From assembly GCA_002315385.1 (NCBI GenBank), contig DCHZ01000034.1, positions 1-19,972 on the forward strand: a stretch of 19,972 nt of DNA, written 5' to 3'. Positions 14,188 through 19,972 of this stretch are shown in pieces (the stretch's first letter is position 1; the number at the start of each line of letters is the position of its first letter). Position numbers and translations under genes: made by a program. Source of the DNA: Firmicutes bacterium UBA1739. Lineage in GTDB: Bacteria > Bacillota > Clostridia > Peptostreptococcales > Anaerovoracaceae. The notes beneath the pieces were generated by a model, which saw only the letters and a list, made by a program, of their open reading frames with translations, was not told the DNA's origin and searched no databases.

Positions 14188-16362
14188 ATGAGAATAATTA
14201 ATCTGAAAAGTATTGCGGCTGTAATGCTGTCTCTACTGCTGATATTCGTGATTACTGTGCAGTGCCGGGTGGTGCAGGCAGCTCAGGAATACGAAAAAGA
14301 CGGAGCAACATTATTTAAATTTACAGACCGGGATATTAATTGTACAGACGGAAACTATACCGATTATGAAATTGACGGGACGGATTTAAAAATTACGGGT
14401 TCCGGTACATATGTTCTGTCCGGAAGCTGCGTAGACGGATCTGTAACGGTTAAAAAAGGAACCACCGGTGTGGTACTGGTTCTTAACGGGCTGACGCTGA
14501 ACGGCAGCGATACGGCGGCAATTTCATGCAATAAAAGCAGCGGTGTCGAAATTGTTGCGGCTACGGGAACCGTAAACACACTTAAGGATTCGGAAAAGAA
14601 TAACGATGAAGCTTATCCGGACAACGAACTCGCGGAAAATGCGGTACTTAAATGTAAAGACGGATCAAATGTTACTGTTTCCGGAGGGGGAAAAATCATT
14701 ATTGAGGCTTTAGCCAAAAACGGGATAAAATCCGGTGCGACTACCGATGAAGAAGGCACAGCCTCTTTTACAATCAGAGATGCGTCTGTCAGTATTACAA
14801 ATGGTGTTAATGATGCAATAAATGCGGAACAGGAGCTGAATATTGAAAGCGGAAGTCTTACCGTAAATGCCGGAGATGATGCCGTTCACTGCGACAATAC
14901 ATTGAATATCGGAAAAAACGGTGGCAGTGGACCTGAGATTAATATTGAAAACTGCTATGAAGGCCTTGAAGGTTCTATTGTAAATATTTATTCCGGAGAT
15001 ATTAATATTAATGCTTCTGATGATGGGATTAATGCTGCAAATTCCGATTTAAAGGGAAATAATTTTGAGATAAATGTCTGTGGAGGAAATATTTATATTA
15101 TAGCGCAGGGCGACGGGCTGGATTCCAACGGTGATCTCAATATCACGGGAGGAAGAATCGAGATATATTCCGCTTCATCAGGTGCGGATGAGCCTCTGGA
15201 TGCCGATGGTGTGGTAAGCCTGTCAGGGGGAACCGTACTGGCGGCAGGAGCTTACGGTATGGGAATAAACATTAATGCAGCTGTTCCTTATGTAATGTTC
15301 GGAAACAGCAGCTCTTCATTCGGATCGGACGGCGGAAATTTTGATTTCGGTAATATTCCGGATGACTTCGACCCGTCAGTAATGCAGCAGCCTGAAAGCT
15401 TTGACCCGTCAGTAATGCGTCAGCCTGAAAACTTCGACCCGTCAACGATGCGTCAGACTGAAGGTGCGCCGGGTGAAAGACCGGAAAGCGGCAGAATACA
15501 GGGCGAACAGAATAATAACCGGGGCGGAAAGATGACTGCGGGAAATGAGAGGCAGGCTTCGGAAGCAATTCTTATAGAAGGAGAAACCTTCTATATAAAG
15601 GATAAAAACGGCAGTAAAATATTTGAATCGAAGGCCGGGAAAAATGCAACCTATGTACTGCTTGCTTCGGGGGAAATGAAGGACGGAGAGGATTATACTC
15701 TTTACAGTGTATCAAAGGAGGTCGGAACCTGTACTGCCGCAACAGGAGAAAAAAATGATAACAGGTTCAGCAGGACGGATTTTCAGAACAGCAGCGGCAA
15801 AAAAAGTAAATTCACAGATGTAAAAAGTGACGCATGGTACAGCGAGGCAGTAGATTTCGTATCGGGCAGAAATATTATGAACGGAGTGGATGATAATACT
15901 TTCAATCCTTCCGGAACAGTTACCAGAGGAATGCTTGCGACTCTGGTTTACAGACTTGAGGGAAGCCCTGAAGTGACAGTCAGCAACAGCTTCAGTGATG
16001 TTAAATCCGGAGCATATTATGAAAAAGCTGTGAGCTGGGCATCGGCAAAGGGCATAGTGACAGGCGTAGACAGCAGCAGCTTTTCACCGGACTCACCGGT
16101 CACCAGAGAACAGATGGCAACGATACTTTACAGATATGCTAAATATAAAGGCTATGATTGTGAGGCGGGAACGGCGAATCTGAAAGGCTTCGGAGATTAC
16201 AGTAAGATTTCTTCATATGCGGTTGACGCCATGAGCTGGGCAAAAGAAAAAGGGCTGATAACAGGTGTTACAGACAGTACAATAGATCCGAAGGGCAGTA
16301 CTACGAGAAGTCAGGCGGCTGTGATATTGCAGAGATTCTGTGAAAAGAATAACGTAGAATGA
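14188..16362 (+). CDS. Secreted Cthe_2159-like beta-helix carbohydrate-binding protein with three SLH domains
   Basis: The 724-residue surface protein opens with a signal peptide (1 to about 31, cleavage near VQA). Residues about 45-375 resemble the Cthe_2159 family: short Gly/Asn/Asp-rich beta-strand turns such as AGDDAVHCDNTLNI, CYEGLEGS and ASDDGINAANS. Characterised Cthe_2159 is a beta-helix that binds cellulose and polygalacturonate. Next come three 11-residue repeats (FDPSVMQQPES type, 394-426), a Gly/Asn-rich linker, a small domain of about 60 residues and three SLH domains (about 541-583, 600-655 and 668-720). The SLH domains would anchor it to the secondary cell-wall polymer. AAGGAGG precedes ATG 14188. 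Divergence from the VTC-DUF4956 genes and the nearby two-component system suggest shared control. The carbohydrate ligand is unknown. Confidence 0.9.
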   Translation: MRIINLKSIAAVMLSLLLIFVITVQCRVVQAAQEYEKDGATLFKFTDRDINCTDGNYTDYEIDGTDLKITGSGTYVLSGSCVDGSVTVKKGTTGVVLVLNGLTLNGSDTAAISCNKSSGVEIVAATGTVNTLKDSEKNNDEAYPDNELAENAVLKCKDGSNVTVSGGGKIIIEALAKNGIKSGATTDEEGTASFTIRDASVSITNGVNDAINAEQELNIESGSLTVNAGDDAVHCDNTLNIGKNGGSGPEINIENCYEGLEGSIVNIYSGDININASDDGINAANSDLKGNNFEINVCGGNIYIIAQGDGLDSNGDLNITGGRIEIYSASSGADEPLDADGVVSLSGGTVLAAGAYGMGININAAVPYVMFGNSSSSFGSDGGNFDFGNIPDDFDPSVMQQPESFDPSVMRQPENFDPSTMRQTEGAPGERPESGRIQGEQNNNRGGKMTAGNERQASEAILIEGETFYIKDKNGSKIFESKAGKNATYVLLASGEMKDGEDYTLYSVSKEVGTCTAATGEKNDNRFSRTDFQNSSGKKSKFTDVKSDAWYSEAVDFVSGRNIMNGVDDNTFNPSGTVTRGMLATLVYRLEGSPEVTVSNSFSDVKSGAYYEKAVSWASAKGIVTGVDSSSFSPDSPVTREQMATILYRYAKYKGYDCEAGTANLKGFGDYSKISSYAVDAMSWAKEKGLITGVTDSTIDPKGSTTRSQAAVILQRFCEKNNVE
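15367..15465 (+). repeat. Three 33-base tandem repeats within the SLH protein gene
   Basis: The units start at 15367, 15400 and 15433 and encode FDPSVMQQPES, FDPSVMRQPEN and FDPSTMRQTEG. They lie between the beta-helix and the C-terminal domains. This looks like an expandable spacer. Confidence 0.9.
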
Positions 16363-16510
16363 CAGAGTAAAACAAACAGGTAAATAACTGACGTTTCAAA
16401 GCACAGTTCTGTTATCTGTATGCATAATGTGTTCTGAATAGAAGGACAGTGAACAGTAACAGCTGCGTCAGAAAAAGGTCAGAAAAATAACAATAATCCG
16501 GCACTTTACG

Positions 16511-16539
16511 TTGACAAGAGTATATCATAGTGATATACT
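16511..16539 (+). promoter_or_regulatory. Strong promoter of the str operon with internal perfect palindrome
   Basis: Consensus TTGACA (16511-16516) and TATACT (16534-16539) are separated by 17 bases. AGTATATCA (16519-16527) and TGATATACT (16531-16539) form a perfect palindrome around TAG that covers most of the spacer and the whole -10. The segment 16363-16510 between the SLH gene and this promoter holds no gene or clear terminator that I can see. Confidence 0.85.
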
Positions 16540-16545
16540 ATCAAA

Positions 16546-16639
16546 GGCGTTTTAAGCGCCGGGTTTTTCTATGCTTAAAACACAGCAGTGTTTTAATATA
16601 TTTTCTACGGCATTTGCGGTAGATTCCTGAAAAAGGAAT
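16546..16639 (+). promoter_or_regulatory. Hairpin-rich leader of rpsL
   Basis: Four consecutive hairpins can form. They are GGCGTT-TTA-AGCGCC (16546-16560, then GGGTTTTT), TTAAAACAC-AGCA-GTGTTTTAA (16575-16596, then TATATTTT), CTACGGC-ATTT-GCGGTAG with one G-G mismatch (16605-16622), and ATTCCT-GAAAA-AGGAAT (16623-16639). The first two resemble terminators, so the leader may attenuate the operon. The folds were made by eye. Confidence 0.5.
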
Positions 16640-16668
16640 AAAACAAATTGAGGAGGTGAAACCTAAGA

Positions 16669-17085
16669 ATGCCTACAATTAATCAGTTAGTAAGACATGG
16701 CAGACAACAGGTTGCAACAAAGTCCACAGCTCCGGCTCTTCTTAAAGGATTCAACACATTAAGAAGAAAGCCTACAGATGCTAATTCTCCACAGAAGAGA
16801 GGAGTATGCACAGCTGTAAAAACAGTTACTCCAAAGAAACCTAATTCAGCTTTAAGAAAGGTTGCAAGAGTAAGACTTACAAACGGAATCGAAGTAACAG
16901 CTTATATCCCGGGCGTTGGTCATAACTTACAGGAGCACAGTGTCGTTTTAATCAGAGGCGGCAGAGTTAAGGACTTACCTGGTGTAAGATACCATATCGT
17001 AAGAGGTACACTGGATACAGCCGGCGTTGCAAACAGAAAGCAGGCTCGTTCCAAGTACGGTGCTAAAAGAGGTAAGAAAAAATAA
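16669..17085 (+). CDS. rpsL: 30S ribosomal protein S12
   Basis: Small-subunit protein at the decoding centre. The 138 residues match the Firmicutes-length form, with the N-terminal extension region (ALLKGFNTLRRKP) that precedes PQKRGVC. The diagnostic blocks TPKKPNSALRKVARVRL, YIPGVGHNLQEHSV and RGGRVKDLPGVRYH are intact. Lys56 in TPKK and Lys101 in GRVKD, positions whose substitution is known to give streptomycin resistance, are both wild type. GAGGAGGTGA precedes ATG 16669. It is the first gene of the str operon and is separated from rpsG by an unusually long 267 bases. Confidence 0.98.
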   Translation: MPTINQLVRHGRQQVATKSTAPALLKGFNTLRRKPTDANSPQKRGVCTAVKTVTPKKPNSALRKVARVRLTNGIEVTAYIPGVGHNLQEHSVVLIRGGRVKDLPGVRYHIVRGTLDTAGVANRKQARSKYGAKRGKKK

Positions 17086-17086
17086 A

Positions 17087-17333
17087 AAACGGTGTTAACA
17101 GCGCCCTTTATTCTCAATTTGTTTAATTAAGATAAAAGGATTGATATAGATTATTACTTATATCAGCGCGCACGAGGCGAAAGGCTTCGAGTACCGAAAG
17201 CAAGACTGTATGACATTTGAATTTGCCGGTCATGCAGAGTAATCCTTCGCAGGACGGAGGGTGAAGTAAGTTGTGCAATTCAAAAAATCTAAAAGAAAGA
17301 ATTTGCGCAGACATCCGGATAATCCGGAATGTC
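17087..17333 (+). promoter_or_regulatory. Long structured spacer between rpsL and rpsG
   Basis: No gene is supported here, but stems are dense. They are GGTGTT-AAC-AGCGCC (near 17092-17106), TGATATA with TATATCA (17142-17165), CGAGGC-GAAAG-GCTTCG (17173-17189), ATGAC with GTCAT (17210-17233), CCTTCG-CAGGA-CGGAGG (17244-17260), GTGCAATTC with GAATTTGCGC (17273-17308), and GACATCCGGA-TAA-TCCGGAATGTC (17310-17333, one bulge), which ends just ahead of the rpsG ribosome binding site (17338-17345). This could be an S7-binding autoregulatory site or another cis-acting RNA; no promoter is evident. Confidence 0.45.
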
Positions 17334-17352
17334 AGGCAAGGAGGGAAGAGAC

Positions 17353-17823
17353 GTGCCAAGAAAAGGAAGAGTTCCAAAGAGAGAGGTTCTGCCTGATCCT
17401 GTATATGGAAATGTTGTTGTAGCTAAGCTTATCAATAACATTATGCTTGATGGTAAAAAAGGTGTGGCACAGCGTATCGTATACGATGCTTTCAAGATGA
17501 TTGAAACACAGACAGGAAACGATCCTGTAGAAGTATTCGAAAAAGCTATGAACAACATCATGCCGGTTTTAGAAGTTAAAGCAAGACGTGTAGGTGGTGC
17601 AAACTATCAGGTACCGGTTGAAGTAAGAGCAGACAGACGTCAGACATTAGGCCTCAGATGGCTCACAAAATACACAAGAGCAAGAAGTGAAAAATATATG
17701 TATGAGAGACTTGCCAAAGAAATCATGGATGCTGCCAACGAAACAGGCGCATCTGTAAAGAAAAAGGAAGATACTCATAAGATGGCTGAAGCGAATAAAG
17801 CATTTGCTCACTTCAGATGGTAG
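17353..17823 (+). CDS. rpsG: 30S ribosomal protein S7
   Basis: Primary 16S rRNA-binding protein of the small-subunit head, near the exit site. It starts at GTG 17353, giving exactly 156 residues, the normal S7 length. The ribosome binding site AAGGAGGG (17338-17345) lies seven bases upstream. The open frame extends to an ATG at 17329, but that start lies inside the preceding hairpin and would add eight residues not seen in the family. Blocks seen are RKGRVPKREVLPDPVYG and RRVGGANYQVPVEVR followed by RRQTLGLRWL. S7 is the autoregulator of the str operon in E. coli; a similar role here would fit the structured RNA upstream but is unproven. Confidence 0.98.
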   Translation: MPRKGRVPKREVLPDPVYGNVVVAKLINNIMLDGKKGVAQRIVYDAFKMIETQTGNDPVEVFEKAMNNIMPVLEVKARRVGGANYQVPVEVRADRRQTLGLRWLTKYTRARSEKYMYERLAKEIMDAANETGASVKKKEDTHKMAEANKAFAHFRW

Positions 17824-17864
17824 TTTCACTGAATCATTAAAGTTGCAGAAAGGAGGAAATAAGT

Positions 17865-19928
17865 ATGGCTCGACAATTTCCATTGGAAAAAACCAGAAAT
17901 ATAGGTATTATGGCACATATTGATGCCGGTAAGACAACAACAACGGAGAGAATTCTCTTCTATACAGGAAGAACCCATAAGCTGGGTGAAACTCATGAAG
18001 GCGCTGCTACCATGGACTGGATGGAGCAGGAGCAGGAGAGAGGCATAACTATCACCTCTGCTGCTACTACGGCTCAGTGGAGGAATACAAGAATCAACAT
18101 CATCGATACCCCGGGTCACGTGGATTTTACAGTAGAAGTCGAAAGATCGTTAAGAGTTCTTGACGGTGCCGTGGCTGTATTCTGCGCGAAGGGCGGTGTG
18201 GAACCGCAGTCCGAAACCGTATGGCGTCAGGCTGAAAAGTATGGTGTGCCGAGAATGGCTTTTGTAAATAAGATGGATATCATGGGTGCCGATTTTGAGC
18301 ATGTAGTGGGGATGATGAAAGACCGTTTAAAGGCCAATGCAATTCCTATTCAGCTTCCGATCGGTAAGGAGAATGATTTTACGGGAATTATTGACCTTAT
18401 CAGAATGAATGCTCTGATTTACAAAGATGACCTCGGAAAAGAGATCGATGTTGTTGAAATTCCGGAAGATATGAAAGACATGGCGGATGAATACAGATAT
18501 CAGCTTATTGAAGCTGTTGCCGAAACGGATGAAGATCTGCTGGTAAAATATCTTGACGGTGAAGAATTAACAGAAGCAGAAATCAAAGAAGCAATCAGAA
18601 ATACCACAATAGCAAACAAGATGGTACCTGTATGCTGCGGTTCTGCATACAGAAATAAAGGTGTTCAGCTCTTACTTGATGCGATCGTAGACTTTATGCC
18701 GTCGCCGGTTGACGTAGCAGCAATAAAGGGATTCCTGCCCAATTCAGAGGAAGAAGAAGAAAGACCTGCGGACGACAAAGGTCCATTTGCGGCTCTCGCA
18801 TTTAAAGTAATGGCAGATCCGTTTGTAGGAAAGCTGGTGTTCTTCAGAGTTTATTCGGGGACACTGGATGCAGGCTCCTATGTATATAATTCCGTTAAGG
18901 GAAGAAAAGAAAGAATCGGAAGAATTCTTCAGATGCATGCGAACAGAAGGGAAGAAATCGATAAGGTTTATTCGGGAGACATCGCTGCGGCAGTAGGTCT
19001 TAAGGATACTACAACAGGCGATACTCTCTGTGATGAAAAGCACGAGATTATTCTTGAATCCATGGAATTCCCTGATCCTGTAATTGACATTGCAATTGAG
19101 CCTAAGACAAAGGCAGGACAGGAAAAGATGGGCATTGCTCTGGCAAAGCTTGCGGAAGAAGATCCTACATTCCGTACTCATACCGATGAGGAAACAGGAC
19201 AGACAATCATTTCAGGTATGGGAGAACTTCATCTTGAAATTATCGTAGACAGATTACTGCGGGAGTTCAAGGTTGAGGCAAATGTCGGCAAGCCGAGAGT
19301 TTCATACAAAGAAAGTCTTACAGCTCCGGCTGATGTTGATTATAAGTATGCCAAGCAGTCCGGCGGACGTGGCCAGTATGGTCATGTTAAGATTAAGGTT
19401 ACTCCTAATGAACCGGGCGCAGGCTATGAGTTTATTAATTCCGTAGTCGGAGGAGCAGTTCCTAAGGAATATATTCCTAAGGTTGACGAGGGTATCAGAG
19501 AAGCAATGCTTAACGGACCTCTCGGAGGATATCAGGTAGTGGATGTCAGGGTTGAGTTATATGACGGTTCTTATCATGAAGTTGACTCATCCGAAATGGC
19601 GTTTAAGATTGCCGGCTCCATGGCCTTCCGTGAAGCTGCCAAAAAGGCAAAGCCTGTAATGCTTGAACCGATATTCAAAATCGAAGTAACCGTGCCCGAA
19701 GAATATATGGGTGACGTAATCGGAGATATAAATTCAAGAAGAGGCAGAATCGAAGGTCTCGATTCCACAGCCGGTGCACAGATTGTAAGGGGTTATGTTC
19801 CTCTTGCAGAGATGTTCGGATATGCGACAGACCTCAGATCCAAGACTCAGGGACGTGGTGTATACACCATGCAGTTCCACCACTTTGATAAGCTTCCCGA
19901 AAGCATCAGAGAAAAAATGGAAAAATAA
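17865..19928 (+). CDS. fusA: Elongation factor G
   Basis: Ribosome-translocating GTPase of the cytoplasm. The 687 residues are full length. The G1 loop is AHIDAGKTT (17-25). The family motif RGITITSAA, G3 DTPGHVDFT, G4 NKMD and the G5-type CGSAYRNKGVQ are all present. Later blocks such as SGMGELHLEI and GGRGQYGHVKIKV belong to domains III and IV, and QFHHFDKLP is near the C-terminus. It begins 41 bases after rpsG with AAGGAGGAA ahead of the ATG. Nothing unusual is seen in the sequence. Confidence 0.98.
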   Translation: MARQFPLEKTRNIGIMAHIDAGKTTTTERILFYTGRTHKLGETHEGAATMDWMEQEQERGITITSAATTAQWRNTRINIIDTPGHVDFTVEVERSLRVLDGAVAVFCAKGGVEPQSETVWRQAEKYGVPRMAFVNKMDIMGADFEHVVGMMKDRLKANAIPIQLPIGKENDFTGIIDLIRMNALIYKDDLGKEIDVVEIPEDMKDMADEYRYQLIEAVAETDEDLLVKYLDGEELTEAEIKEAIRNTTIANKMVPVCCGSAYRNKGVQLLLDAIVDFMPSPVDVAAIKGFLPNSEEEEERPADDKGPFAALAFKVMADPFVGKLVFFRVYSGTLDAGSYVYNSVKGRKERIGRILQMHANRREEIDKVYSGDIAAAVGLKDTTTGDTLCDEKHEIILESMEFPDPVIDIAIEPKTKAGQEKMGIALAKLAEEDPTFRTHTDEETGQTIISGMGELHLEIIVDRLLREFKVEANVGKPRVSYKESLTAPADVDYKYAKQSGGRGQYGHVKIKVTPNEPGAGYEFINSVVGGAVPKEYIPKVDEGIREAMLNGPLGGYQVVDVRVELYDGSYHEVDSSEMAFKIAGSMAFREAAKKAKPVMLEPIFKIEVTVPEEYMGDVIGDINSRRGRIEGLDSTAGAQIVRGYVPLAEMFGYATDLRSKTQGRGVYTMQFHHFDKLPESIREKMEK

Positions 19929-19967
19929 TTAATATAAGCATAATTGTTTATGAAAGGATGAACAAAA

Positions 19968-19972
19968 ATGGC
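19968..19972 (+). CDS. Start of the next str-operon gene (probably elongation factor Tu), cut by window edge
   Basis: Only ATGGC is present, encoding Met-Ala. AAAGGA near 19952-19957 is the ribosome binding site, and the gap from fusA is 39 bases. In most bacteria tuf follows fusA and begins Met-Ala-Lys. The identification rests on gene order alone. Confidence 0.5.

Noticed and set aside
17160..17200. Possible tRNA (GGCTTCGAGTACC resembling a T-arm)
   Set aside because: No acceptor stem, anticodon arm or D-arm could be laid around it.

Overview
The window looks like chromosome of an anaerobic, Gram-positive-type Clostridia bacterium. The evidence is moderate-to-low G+C, strong AAGGAGG-type ribosome binding sites, TTGACA/TATAAT-like promoters, ferredoxin-dependent 2-oxoacid metabolism, a surface protein with three SLH domains, and a Firmicutes-type 138-residue S12. 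Genus cannot be fixed from the sequence alone.

Layout. (1) 1-310: the 3' end of an AAA-ATPase/PD-(D/E)XK nuclease gene, then a 32-codon remnant of a second copy, ending in a terminator. This is a recombination scar. (2) 311-4489: a promoter preceded by four phased direct repeats and a foldable leader, then a tightly coupled operon of iorA, iorB, an unrecognised 86-residue protein and an FrhB/FdhB-like iron-sulfur flavoprotein. Together they suggest ferredoxin-linked oxidation of aryl pyruvates, with a possible onward electron carrier. (3) 4757-8430: argG-argH-argF, which convert ornithine to arginine via citrulline and argininosuccinate. (4) 8672-10264: an intact AAA-ATPase/PD-(D/E)XK gene, paralogous to the fragments at the left edge and carrying the same 3' hairpin module.

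(5) 10498-16362: a cell-surface island. Reading leftward are a VTC/polyphosphate-polymerase-like protein and a DUF4956 membrane protein (one unit), then an OmpR-type response regulator and its histidine kinase (second unit). Divergently transcribed is a secreted Cthe_2159-like beta-helix protein with SLH anchors. The divergent promoter region carries an inverted pair of similar motifs that could be the operators of the response regulator. (6) 16511-19972: the str operon, rpsL-rpsG-fusA and the first codons of a further gene (tuf expected). It has a strong promoter containing a perfect palindrome, a hairpin-rich leader and an unusually long, structured rpsL-rpsG spacer.

Most of the window is well-known biology. 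The least explained parts are the surface island as a possible sensing/polymer system, the recombining AAA/nuclease family, the repeat array upstream of iorA, and the structured RNA segments of the str operon.
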